A stretch of 64,000 nt of DNA from Verticiella alkaliphila (lineage in GTDB: Bacteria; Pseudomonadota; Gammaproteobacteria; Burkholderiales; Burkholderiaceae_B), in assembly GCF_018904615.1 (NCBI RefSeq), contig NZ_JADCNH010000015.1, positions 29,583-93,582 on the forward strand, given 5' to 3'. The position numbers were made by a program, and so were the translations under genes. The notes beneath the pieces were generated by a model. The model searched no databases, had not been told where the DNA came from, and saw only the letters and a list, made by a program, of their open reading frames with translations. This document shows, piece after piece, positions 1 through 9,860 of this stretch (positions are counted from its first letter, which is position 1; every line of letters starts with the position of its first letter).

Positions 1-591
1 CTGGGCGTTCAGGTATTGCGTGACGGCGTCCGCGTTCACTTCGAGAATGCGATGCATCAGATCGGGGCGCCGGTACAGGAGCGATTTCACCTGCCGATAA
101 TCGCTCGAGCCGCCGCCCTCAACCATGTAACAGGCGAGCGTCCATGGACTGCCCGAGAACCCGATAAGCGGCACCTGCCCATCCAGGGCGCGTCGGATCT
201 CGCTCACGGCATCGAAGACGTAGCGCAGCGAATCCATGTCCGGCACCGCCAAACGCGCCACGGCCGCCTCGTCACGCACGGTGTGGGCAAACTTCGGCCC
301 TTCGCCCGCCTCGAACGACAGACCGAGCCCCATGGCGTCGGGCACGGTGAGGATGTCCGAGAAGAGGATGGCTGCATCCAGCGGGAAGCGCGCGAGCGGC
401 TGCAGCGTGACCTCGGTGGCGTAGGCCGGATTCTTGGCCAGGCCGAGGAACGAGCCGGCGCGCGCACGCGTAGCGTTGTACTCGGGGAGGTAACGGCCGG
501 CCTGGCGCATCAGCCAGATCGGGGTGTATTCGACGGGTTCACGCAAGAGCGCGCGCAGAAAGACGTCGTTGCGCAAGACGGGAGGGGACAC
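1..591 (-). CDS. hemE: Uroporphyrinogen decarboxylase, N-terminal part (cut by window edge)
   Basis: HemE removes the four acetate carboxyl groups of uroporphyrinogen III to give coproporphyrinogen III in cytosolic haem synthesis. About 197 codons are visible, and the C-terminal half lies outside the window. The N-terminus carries the family signature around [15 protein letters not shown], which includes the substrate-binding Arg, followed by [14 protein letters not shown] and [13 protein letters not shown] chose the GTG start that gives [11 protein letters not shown] because GAAGG sits eight bases upstream. The next gene on this strand ends 33 bases upstream and is a regulator not known to belong to haem synthesis. 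Identification is by conserved motifs and is firm. Confidence 0.95.
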   Translation of the reverse strand, partial: MSPPVLRNDVFLRALLREPVEYTPIWLMRQAGRYLPEYNATRARAGSFLGLAKNPAYATEVTLQPLARFPLDAAILFSDILTVPDAMGLGLSFEAGEGPKFAHTVRDEAAVARLAVPDMDSLRYVFDAVSEIRRALDGQVPLIGFSGSPWTLACYMVEGGGSSDYRQVKSLLYRRPDLMHRILEVNADAVTQYLNAQ

Positions 592-624
592 GGGGACGGC
601 CTTCGCAAGATAAACCGGTCGATT

Positions 625-1398
625 TTACCGGTTCGCTCCGGCGCCCATGGCGTCGTCCCGATCGGCGCGCCGAAAGTCCGCCGACAGCACGCCGTACTTG
701 CGCATCAACTGCCAGAACGCCCGCCGGTCCTGGTTGCCTGCCCGGGCCGCGTGCGTGACGTTGCCGCGAAAGCGCAGCAACATGCCCGTCACGTAGTCTC
801 GCTCGAAGCGGGCGAGCACGTCGGCCCGGCTCGCGCGGTAGTTGGTGGGCGAATCCGCGGCCTGGGCCAGCGCCCGCACCGCAGGGCCGACATCGATGGC
901 GGCATGGCCAGGCAGCGGGTCGGGCAGGCGTGCGGGCCGTTCAGGGACGATCCCCGGCACCGGTCGCCGGGCGGCCCAGTGGGTGAGCCGGGCCTTGAGC
1001 TCCTCCAGGCGCGCCGCGTGCGCAATGAAATCGGTGGCGCCCAGCGCCAGGAGATCGCCGGTCGCGCGGGCGGCCACCTGGCGCACGAGCAGCAGGACGG
1101 GTACCGGCAGACTGCCCATGGCGGCCGCGAGTGCCACCCGCGTCCAGGCCAGCGTGTCCGGGGACACCGGCAGCACGCACACGTCGAAGCGGGCGAGCGC
1201 GGGCGCCTGTCGCGCCAGCGCTTCGCTCGCGCAGACCGGATAGCGCGTCTGCGGCGCGGTATCGCCGTCCCATCCGCCCTCGGCCAGGCTCAGGCGGTGC
1301 AAGTGGATGGCGCCCAGGGCAGGCGCCTGCCAGACCGGCCCGAGCCAGTCCTCCAGGGCGGGGAGCGCCAGCACGGCGCAGTCGATTCGGCGGGTCAT
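625..1398 (-). CDS. Fis-type DNA-binding regulator with degenerate receiver-like N-terminus
   Basis: This 257-residue protein has two recognisable parts. The last 60 residues hold a Fis/NtrC-type helix-turn-helix (FERDYVTGMLLRFRGNVTHA followed by RRAFWQLMRKYGV), close to the DNA-binding end of NtrC-class regulators. Residues of roughly 60-150 run like a receiver domain (FDVCVLP, then VPVLLLV, then ALGATDFI). The phospho-acceptor Asp expected at the end of strand 3 appears to be Pro, and the Lys of strand 5 is missing, so classical phosphorylation is unlikely. There is no AAA+ domain, so it cannot remodel sigma-54 polymerase. It lies between hemE and a divergent glycolipid operon and might regulate either one. 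The start is the ATG of MTRRIDCAV; a longer reading is possible but less natural. Confidence 0.7.
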   Translation of the reverse strand: MTRRIDCAVLALPALEDWLGPVWQAPALGAIHLHRLSLAEGGWDGDTAPQTRYPVCASEALARQAPALARFDVCVLPVSPDTLAWTRVALAAAMGSLPVPVLLLVRQVAARATGDLLALGATDFIAHAARLEELKARLTHWAARRPVPGIVPERPARLPDPLPGHAAIDVGPAVRALAQAADSPTNYRASRADVLARFERDYVTGMLLRFRGNVTHAARAGNQDRRAFWQLMRKYGVLSADFRRADRDDAMGAGANR

Positions 1399-1495
1399 TG
1401 CGGGGTCTCTGGAATGTCGGAGAGGCGAGTGTGCGCAAGGGCGGCCGTCTCGCCTATCCGTGCCAGACGCAATGGGGCCACCACGGATACGGTCT

Positions 1496-1507
1496 GCACG
1501 TACGTGC
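1496..1507. promoter_or_regulatory. Perfect 12-bp palindrome in the divergent intergenic region
   Basis: GCACGTACGTGC is a perfect palindrome about 100 bases upstream of the Fis-type regulator's start and about 70 bases upstream of the UbiA-type gene. Its position between two divergent genes suggests an operator, possibly for the Fis-type protein. That is inference from symmetry and location only. Confidence 0.3.
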
Positions 1508-1579
1508 GACAAAAGACGTTACGATACCCAGCCAGGCCGGTGCTGCGCCGCCGGCGCCTGTCTTCCTGTCTCTGGCTGC

Positions 1580-2461
1580 ATGTCTGATCCGCCCTCCCCT
1601 GCGCCCGCCCCGCTCGCCCGCGTGCCCGCCTTGTTCGCCCTGTTGCGCCCGCGACAGTGGATCAAGAACGGCTTCGTGCTCGCGCCGTTGCTGTTCTCGG
1701 GGGAATTCCTGGATCGCTCGGCCATCGGCCCCGCCGTGCTCGCGGCCCTCCTCTTCTGCCTGGGCGCCTCGGCCGTCTACATCGTCAACGACTGGCGCGA
1801 CATCGCGCGCGATCAGCTTCATCCGACCAAGCGCTTCACCCGCCCGCTCGCCTCCGGCGCCATCACCAAGTCGGCGGCCGGCCTGATCCTGCTGTTCCTC
1901 TATGCTTTGCTGACCGCCGCGGCGTGGGTGCTGCCGGGCGTGGTCGCCACCATCGGCGTCTATCTCCTGGTCAATATCGCCTACTCCTTCGGCCTGAAGA
2001 ACGTCCCTGTCGTCGACATCTTCCTCATCGCGAGCGGCTTCGTGCTGCGTGTGTACGCCGGCGCACTCGCCCTGGCCCTTCCGGTCTCGGAATGGATGTT
2101 CGTGACGACGCTGTGCCTCGCCCTCTACCTGGCCGCCGTCAAGCGCCGACAGGAGCTGGCGCGCGCGGGCACCGAAGGGCGCGAAGTGCTCGGCCGCTAT
2201 TCGATCCGGCTCATCGACCGCTATGCGGAGACAGCGGCCACGGGAACGCTGGTGTTCTACAGTCTCTTCGTGATGGCCTCACGTCCCGAGCTCATCATCA
2301 CGATTCCGCTGGTGCTTTTCGGACTCTTTCGCTACTGGTACGTGGTGGAGACGCTGGGTGGCGGAGAATCCCCTACCGACGCCCTGCTTGCCGATGTTCC
2401 CCTCATCGCCGTCATCGGGCTCTGGGTTGCCGCCTGTCTGTGGGCCCTGTGGCCCGCCTGA
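1580..2461 (+). CDS. UbiA-family decaprenyl-phosphate phosphoribosyltransferase-like protein
   Basis: This 293-residue integral membrane protein of the UbiA superfamily is predicted to move phosphoribose from PRPP to a polyprenyl phosphate, the first committed step towards polyprenyl-phosphoryl arabinose. The first Asp-rich motif is NDWRDIARDQLHPTKRF, with the NDxxDxxxD pattern and the HPTKRFxRP tail typical of the Rv3806c/NoeC branch rather than of quinone prenyltransferases. The second motif is RYSIRLIDRYAE. About eight or nine membrane segments are evident, beginning with APLLFSGEFLD. The gene opens an operon in which the following members match later steps of the same pathway, which supports this specificity. 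The ATG giving MSDPPSPAP was chosen; upstream extensions lack family similarity. Confidence 0.85.
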   Translation: MSDPPSPAPAPLARVPALFALLRPRQWIKNGFVLAPLLFSGEFLDRSAIGPAVLAALLFCLGASAVYIVNDWRDIARDQLHPTKRFTRPLASGAITKSAAGLILLFLYALLTAAAWVLPGVVATIGVYLLVNIAYSFGLKNVPVVDIFLIASGFVLRVYAGALALALPVSEWMFVTTLCLALYLAAVKRRQELARAGTEGREVLGRYSIRLIDRYAETAATGTLVFYSLFVMASRPELIITIPLVLFGLFRYWYVVETLGGGESPTDALLADVPLIAVIGLWVAACLWALWPA

Positions 2462-2496
2462 GGACTCGCGATGATCCTGCCCGCCCCTCTTCGCTG

Positions 2497-2925
2497 ATGC
2501 CCGCCATGGAATTCGCCTACCTCGTCACTCCCTTTGCTGCCTGGCTCACGGCGGGATCGCTGAAGTTCGCCATCAATTCGCTGCGGGCGGGACGCGGCGC
2601 GGTCGGGCTGATCGGCTATGGCGGCATGCCCAGCAACCACAGCGCCATCGTCACCAGCATGACGGTATTGATCGCCCTGCGCGAGGGCATCGCCCACCCG
2701 GCCTTCGGCGTCGCGCTCACCGTGGCCTTCATCGTGATGATGGACGCGGCCAGCCTGCGCCGGCAGGTCGGCATCCATGCACGTGCCCTGAACCGGCTTG
2801 GGTCGCGCCGTCTGGACGGCTCAGCCTTGCGCGAGCGCATCGGCCACAGCCGGGCCGAGATCGCGGGCGGGATCCTCACGGGCGCGGCAGTCGGCCTCGG
2901 CATGGGCTGGACGAGCGTGTCATGA
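2497..2925 (+). CDS. Divergent PAP2 (DUF212) family membrane protein
   Basis: This protein of about 142 residues has the divergent-PAP2 signature GGMPSNHSAIV and hydrophobic segments around residues 5-30, 45-65, 65-85 and the C-terminus. In this operon it is well placed to be the phosphatase that removes the 5-phosphate from polyprenyl-phosphoryl-5-phosphoribose, a job often assigned to the PAP2 protein Rv3807c in mycobacteria. That role is inferred from context; the DUF212 family itself is poorly characterised. The stop overlaps the next start by four bases (ATGA), which indicates translational coupling. ATG at 2506 (MEFAYLV) is an equally plausible start. Confidence 0.75.
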   Translation: MPAMEFAYLVTPFAAWLTAGSLKFAINSLRAGRGAVGLIGYGGMPSNHSAIVTSMTVLIALREGIAHPAFGVALTVAFIVMMDAASLRRQVGIHARALNRLGSRRLDGSALRERIGHSRAEIAGGILTGAAVGLGMGWTSVS

Positions 2926-3365
2926 CCCCTGGCGCCCACCGCCTGCCGTTGGGGCCATGGCAGCTCGCCCTCGCCTACGCGGCGTTCGCGGGGCTGGCCA
3001 CCCTCGCCAATCTGCTCGCGCAGGAAGGGGTGCTCGCCCTGCTTCGCGGCGCGCTCGCCCTCTACCCGGCCATGGTCGTGGGCACGGGCGTGGGCCTGGT
3101 CGTGAAGTACCTTCTGGACAAACGCTACATCTTTGCCTTCTATGCGCGCGATGCCGCCCATGAGCGCGAGACATTCCTGCGGTATGCCGTCACGGGGCTG
3201 ATCACCACAGTCATCTTCTGGGGCGCGGAGATCGCCTTTCACCTTGCCTTCGGCACCACGCAGGCGCGGCACGCCGGCGCCGTTCTCGGGCTGGCGGTGG
3301 GCTACGTCATCAAGTACCGACTGGACAAGCGTCACGTGTTCCGGCGGCCCGCCGTGCCATGCTGA
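2922..3365 (+). CDS. GtrA family membrane protein
   Basis: This 147-residue protein has four predicted membrane helices and the GtrA-family pattern: a helix, the cytosolic motif KYLLDKRYIF, two further helices, and the terminal motif KYRLDKRHVF. GtrA proteins are linked to transfer or flipping of polyprenyl-linked sugars across the inner membrane. In Mycobacterium tuberculosis the family member Rv3789 lies directly before dprE1 and dprE2, and the same adjacency is seen here. It overlaps the oxidase gene downstream by seven bases and the upstream gene by four, so the three are probably co-translated. Flipping of decaprenyl-phosphoryl arabinose, or recruitment of the glycosyltransferase, is the inferred role. 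Confidence 0.85.
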   Translation: MTPGAHRLPLGPWQLALAYAAFAGLATLANLLAQEGVLALLRGALALYPAMVVGTGVGLVVKYLLDKRYIFAFYARDAAHERETFLRYAVTGLITTVIFWGAEIAFHLAFGTTQARHAGAVLGLAVGYVIKYRLDKRHVFRRPAVPC

Positions 3366-4660
3366 GCCACGGCTGGGGCCGCTGGCCTGTCATCCGGGGC
3401 GATCTGCTGCCCGTCACCTCGCCCGCCGCCGCAGCCCGGCTGGTGTCGGCCGGCCCTGCCATTGCGCGCGGCCTGGGTCGCAGCTATGGTGACAGCGCGC
3501 TCGCGGCCCACATGCTGGACATGCGTCCCTACGATTGGCTCATCGACTTCGATCCCGACACGGGACGCCTGCAATGCGCAGCGGGCACGACGATGGACGA
3601 CATCGTGAGCGTGTTCCTGCCACGCGGGTGGTTTCCTGCCATCACGCCTGGCACGCGCTTCGTCACCGTGGGCGGCGCGATCGCGAGCGATGTCCACGGC
3701 AAGAATCATCATCATCACGGGTGCTTCAGCACGCACGTGGACAGCATCGACATCATGCTGGGCGACGGCAGCGTGCTGACGTGCTCGCGCGATGCCTATC
3801 CCGATCTCTTTCACGCCACCTGCGGGGGCATGGGGCTGACCGGCGTGGTGTTGCGGGCCACCCTGCGGCTGGTGCGCGTGCCCGGCAGCCACATCGCGCA
3901 AACGACGCGCAAGGCACGCAATCTGGCCCATGCCCTGGAGATCTTCCAGGCCGTGCGCGGCGCCACGTACAGCGTGGCGTGGCTGGATTGCCTGGCCCGG
4001 GGCGAGCTTCTGGGCCGGGCGCTCGTCACCACGGGCGAACACGTGGCTGGGCCACGCATGGCCGTCCCGCCGCGCGCGCTGCCGGTGCCGTTCGATCTGC
4101 CCGGCGTCGTCCTCAACCGGCACACGGTGGGCGCCTTCAATCGCCTCTACTACGCGCGCGAGCGCAGCGCGCGCGCCGAACGCACGGTGGGCTATGCGCC
4201 CTTCTTCTACCCGCTGGACGGCCTGCGTGACTGGAACCGGCTCTACGGCCGGGCTGGCTTCACGCAATACCAGTGCGTCATCCCGCACGAGGGGGCGATG
4301 GCAGGGCTCACCGCCGTGCTCGAACGCATCGCCGACAGCGGCAAGGGCTCGTTCCTGGCCGTGCTCAAGGAACTGGGCGCAGCCAATGCCAACCCCCTGT
4401 CCTTTCCCCTCGCGGGGTACACACTGGCCCTGGATTTCCGCATCGAGCCCGATCTGGCGCCCCTGCTGGAGGCCCTGGACGCCATCGTGCTGGCCCACGG
4501 CGGGCGGGTGTACCTCGCCAAGGACGCGCGCATGTCGGCCGACACCTTCCGGCGCGGCTACCCGGCCTGGGAGCGGTTCCAGGCCGTGCGCGAGCGCTAC
4601 GGTGCGCACGGCCGTTTCGCGTCTGTGCAATCCCACCGCCTCGGGCTGGAAGCCTGGTGA
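3359..4660 (+). CDS. dprE1: DprE1-like decaprenylphosphoryl-beta-D-ribose 2'-oxidase
   Basis: This 433-residue FAD-dependent oxidase of the PCMH fold is predicted to oxidise polyprenyl-phosphoryl-ribose at C2' to the keto intermediate. The FAD-binding region contains ARGLGRSYGDSA near residue 37 and VTVGGAIASDVHGKNHHHH near residues 103-121. The second part matches the DprE1 signature, including the His of DVHGKNHH. The C-terminal substrate region has VYLAKDARMSADTFRRGYP, retaining the Lys that corresponds to Lys418 of the mycobacterial enzyme. At the position of mycobacterial Cys387 the sequence reads GYTLALDF, so Ala357 replaces that Cys. The gene lies between GtrA and a membrane glycosyltransferase in the pathway operon. 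Confidence in the family is high; the exact lipid carrier is unknown. Confidence 0.9.
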   Translation: MLSHGWGRWPVIRGDLLPVTSPAAAARLVSAGPAIARGLGRSYGDSALAAHMLDMRPYDWLIDFDPDTGRLQCAAGTTMDDIVSVFLPRGWFPAITPGTRFVTVGGAIASDVHGKNHHHHGCFSTHVDSIDIMLGDGSVLTCSRDAYPDLFHATCGGMGLTGVVLRATLRLVRVPGSHIAQTTRKARNLAHALEIFQAVRGATYSVAWLDCLARGELLGRALVTTGEHVAGPRMAVPPRALPVPFDLPGVVLNRHTVGAFNRLYYARERSARAERTVGYAPFFYPLDGLRDWNRLYGRAGFTQYQCVIPHEGAMAGLTAVLERIADSGKGSFLAVLKELGAANANPLSFPLAGYTLALDFRIEPDLAPLLEALDAIVLAHGGRVYLAKDARMSADTFRRGYPAWERFQAVRERYGAHGRFASVQSHRLGLEAW

Positions 4661-4692
4661 GCGGTGCCTCGTCGCTTGACAGGTCAGGCAGG

Positions 4693-6636
4693 ATGACATC
4701 GCTGCCGCGCCCTCTCCTCGGTCTGATCGCGATCTACCTCGTGCTCTCGGCACTCACGCTGGGCGTCTGGGAGCAGCGCCAGACGTATCGCGTCAACGGT
4801 GATGAACCCTGGTACCTGCTGATCGCCAGCGGCATCACCCGGTTCGGCACGCTCGAGCAGAGCCTGCCGCACGACACGGAGGTGGCCGAGCGCCGCATGG
4901 CGCGCGCCATTCCGGCCTATGATGCGGCCAACCCGGGTTTCACGCACATGGTCGCAGGCCCGAACGGGCGCTACAGCGTGCACAACCTGGGCCTGCCCGT
5001 GCTCATTGCGCCGGGCTTCGCGCTCGCCGGCGTGCTGGGCGCGCGGCTCACCCTGATCCTGGTCGGCGTGTGGGTGCTCGTGAGCGTGTGGCGCGTCGCG
5101 GGGCTTGCCGCGCCATCGACGGTCATGCGCACCTGGGCCACGGCCGGCACTGCCCTCGCCCTGCCCTTGCTGGGCGGCGCCGGCCAGATCTATCCGGACA
5201 TCGTCGCGGGCGCCATCTGCCTGCATCTCCTGGCAACGCTGCTGTGCCGCGCGCCTGCCACCGCCGCGAGCTGGACGAGCGGACTGCTGCTCGCGGCGCT
5301 GCCCTGGCTGCAGATCCGCTATGCCGCGCCCACCCTGGTGCTGGCCATCGCGCTGCTCTGGGGCCTGCGCGCCGTGTCGCGCCAGGCGCGCTGGGCCGCC
5401 GCGGGGCGTCTGCTGCTGCCCGGCGTCGTGGCGGCCGCCCTGCTGGGTGCCTATCACCTATGGGCCTTCGGCCAGCTCGCCGGGCCCTACAGCGACGGTG
5501 CCCTGCGCCCGGGACTCACCGCCCTGCTCGTGCTGCTGGGGCTGCATGTGGACCAGAACCAGGGCCTGCTCGTGCAGAACCCGATGCTCTGGCTCGGCGT
5601 GGCCGGCATGGGTGCGCTGATCGTGCGTCATCCGCGCGTCGGCATCGCCACGCTCGGCGTCTATCTCGTCACCCTCGTGCCCAATGCCCTGCATCCGAAC
5701 TGGTATGGTGGCTGGTCATTCTCCGGCCGATTCGGCTGGACAGCCGCCCTGGTGCTGGCCGTGCCCGCCGTGATCGCGTTCGGTCGCATCGCCACCGCCC
5801 GGCCACGCTGGGCGCTCGGGATCGCGCTTGCAGCCCTTGCCTGGCAAGGCGCTGCCTACGTGGGCTACACGTTCACCCTGGGCGCCGACGCCTGGTACAA
5901 CCGCGCCGTCGGCTATCTCCCCACGCCCGGCCTCGCGGCCTATGGCCTCTTCGGCGGCAAGCTCTGGCCCTGGCTGCCGACCGTGTACGGCGGCGCCGAT
6001 GACACCACCTGGCATTGGGCCCTCTGGCACCGGCCGAACATCGCCTGCATGGTGGTGCTCGCGGGGATGCTGGGGGTTGGATTCTGGCGTGCGCGAGCAC
6101 CGGATGCGCGCTTCACGCGCGCCGTGCTGACCGTGGCCATCGCGGGCGTCGTGCTCATCGTGCTGGCGGGTACGCGAGGCCCCCGGCCCGTGCCCCTGCC
6201 GACGGGCCACGAACAGGGTCAACGCTGGATGCCGTGCACGGATGAACACACGGCGCAGCCTGTCTGCGTTGGCCGCTTGCGCGGTACCACCGGGCAACCT
6301 GAAGACGGCATGCGGATCGCCCGGGCCGGTCGCGACGCCCCCGGACTGCTCGTGTTTGGTGCCTTGCAGTGGCTCGAGCGTGGCAGTTACCGGCTGAAGA
6401 TTACCTATGCCAGTCCGGCAGACGAGGGTGTCGAGGCAGGCCTCGCCGAGTTCACACCTATCGAATCGGGTGCGCCTGCTGCACGATTGGCGCTGCCGGG
6501 CACGGCAGGTGCGACCCGCACGGCCGCTGTCGCGTTCCACGTACGGGACGCGATGCGCACCTACGAAACCGTGGTGAGCTGGCGTGGCACCGATGATCTC
6601 GTCCTGCGCGCGATCCAGGTGCAGCCTACGCCCTGA
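4693..6636 (+). CDS. GT-C-like polytopic membrane glycosyltransferase, putative arabinofuranosyltransferase
   Basis: This 647-residue protein is not a close match to any named enzyme I recognise. It has an N-terminal membrane helix followed by NGDEPWYLLIASGI, an acidic DE pair in the first extracytoplasmic loop as in GT-C transferases that use polyprenyl-phosphate sugars. Ten or more further hydrophobic helices follow up to about residue 495. The last 150 residues are hydrophilic and look like a soluble periplasmic domain. It sits between the dprE1- and dprE2-like genes. AftA follows the mycobacterial pair, and TfpW is the pilin arabinosyltransferase of some Pseudomonas strains. By analogy, the inferred role is transfer of D-arabinofuranose to an unidentified acceptor. 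The start was chosen for GGCAGG just upstream. Confidence 0.65.
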   Translation: MTSLPRPLLGLIAIYLVLSALTLGVWEQRQTYRVNGDEPWYLLIASGITRFGTLEQSLPHDTEVAERRMARAIPAYDAANPGFTHMVAGPNGRYSVHNLGLPVLIAPGFALAGVLGARLTLILVGVWVLVSVWRVAGLAAPSTVMRTWATAGTALALPLLGGAGQIYPDIVAGAICLHLLATLLCRAPATAASWTSGLLLAALPWLQIRYAAPTLVLAIALLWGLRAVSRQARWAAAGRLLLPGVVAAALLGAYHLWAFGQLAGPYSDGALRPGLTALLVLLGLHVDQNQGLLVQNPMLWLGVAGMGALIVRHPRVGIATLGVYLVTLVPNALHPNWYGGWSFSGRFGWTAALVLAVPAVIAFGRIATARPRWALGIALAALAWQGAAYVGYTFTLGADAWYNRAVGYLPTPGLAAYGLFGGKLWPWLPTVYGGADDTTWHWALWHRPNIACMVVLAGMLGVGFWRARAPDARFTRAVLTVAIAGVVLIVLAGTRGPRPVPLPTGHEQGQRWMPCTDEHTAQPVCVGRLRGTTGQPEDGMRIARAGRDAPGLLVFGALQWLERGSYRLKITYASPADEGVEAGLAEFTPIESGAPAARLALPGTAGATRTAAVAFHVRDAMRTYETVVSWRGTDDLVLRAIQVQPTP

Positions 6637-6663
6637 GCCGGCTTGCTGGACTACACTCGACCC

Positions 6664-7401
6664 ATGAAGAAAATCATCATCTTCGGCGCAACGTCGGCCA
6701 TCGCCCAGGCAACGGCAAGACGATATGCGCAGCGCGGCGCACGCTTTTATCTGCTCGCTCGCGATCCGGACAAGCTCGCCTTGCTGGCGGCCGATTTGCG
6801 TGCGCGCGGTGCACAGGCCACACATACCGCGGTCTTCGAGGCCAACGACATCGAAGCACAGACCGGGGTCATCGACACCGCGATCGATACTCTCGACGGC
6901 TTTGACATTGCACTTATCGCGTATGGCACGCTGGGCGATCAGCGGCAATGCGAAACCAGCGTGGCGCTCACGCTGCAAGAGCTCGGCACCAACGCCTTCA
7001 GCCCTATCGCCCTGCTCACCCGGCTCGCGAATTACTGCGAGATTCAGCGCTACGGCACGCTTGCCGTGATCGGCTCGGTGGCGGGCGATCGGGGTCGCCA
7101 ATCGAACTATGTCTATGGCACGGCCAAGGGCGCGCTGGCGATCTTCCTCCAGGGGCTGCGCAATCGCCTGGCCCATAGCGGCGTGCATGTGCTCACCATC
7201 AAGCCCGGCTTCATCGACACGCCGATGACGGCAGATTTCCCCAAAGGCAAGCTCTGGCGTTCACCCGAGACGGCGGCAAAGGGCATCGAGCGGGCGATCA
7301 CCGCCCGGCGCAACGTGGTCTACGTCCCCGGCTGGTGGCAGGTCATCATGGGCGTCATCCAGAGCATTCCCGAGGCGATCTTCAAGCATCTCAGGCTGTA
7401 G
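6664..7401 (+). CDS. dprE2: DprE2-like decaprenylphosphoryl-2-keto-ribose reductase (SDR family)
   Basis: This 245-residue short-chain dehydrogenase has the nucleotide-binding motif GATSAIAQATARRYAQRG at the N-terminus and the catalytic pair Tyr-x-x-x-Lys in VYGTAKGALAIF. It is predicted to reduce the 2'-keto intermediate made by the DprE1-like enzyme with NAD(P)H, completing epimerisation of ribose to arabinose on the lipid carrier. The C-terminal segment (KHLRL at the end) matches DprE2-type SDRs, which finish with a membrane-proximal hydrophobic tail. It closes the operon, 27 bases after the glycosyltransferase. A GC-rich hairpin without a T-tract follows, between this gene and the convergent oxidoreductase. 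Confidence 0.88.
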   Translation: MKKIIIFGATSAIAQATARRYAQRGARFYLLARDPDKLALLAADLRARGAQATHTAVFEANDIEAQTGVIDTAIDTLDGFDIALIAYGTLGDQRQCETSVALTLQELGTNAFSPIALLTRLANYCEIQRYGTLAVIGSVAGDRGRQSNYVYGTAKGALAIFLQGLRNRLAHSGVHVLTIKPGFIDTPMTADFPKGKLWRSPETAAKGIERAITARRNVVYVPGWWQVIMGVIQSIPEAIFKHLRL

Positions 7402-7445
7402 CCACCGCCCCCGGCGCACCGCATGGCGCCCGGGGGGGTCGCGCT

Positions 7446-9794
<2,349 letters not shown>

Positions 9795-9860
9795 GCCAGC
9801 CTCCGGTCGCCGTTCGCGCAAACCCGGCGGGCCCGCACGAATCATGCCGGTGGCGGGCCG

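Noticed and set aside
16..1587. Long plus-strand open frame of over 500 codons opposite hemE and the Fis-type regulator
   Set aside because: It runs antisense to two genes with clear family motifs and has an Arg/Gly/His-rich composition typical of GC-rich shadow frames.
7402..7445. GC-rich hairpin between the convergent DprE2-like and YdeP-like genes as a terminator
   Set aside because: The stem is imperfect and neither side has a T-tract, so I did not list it as a terminator.
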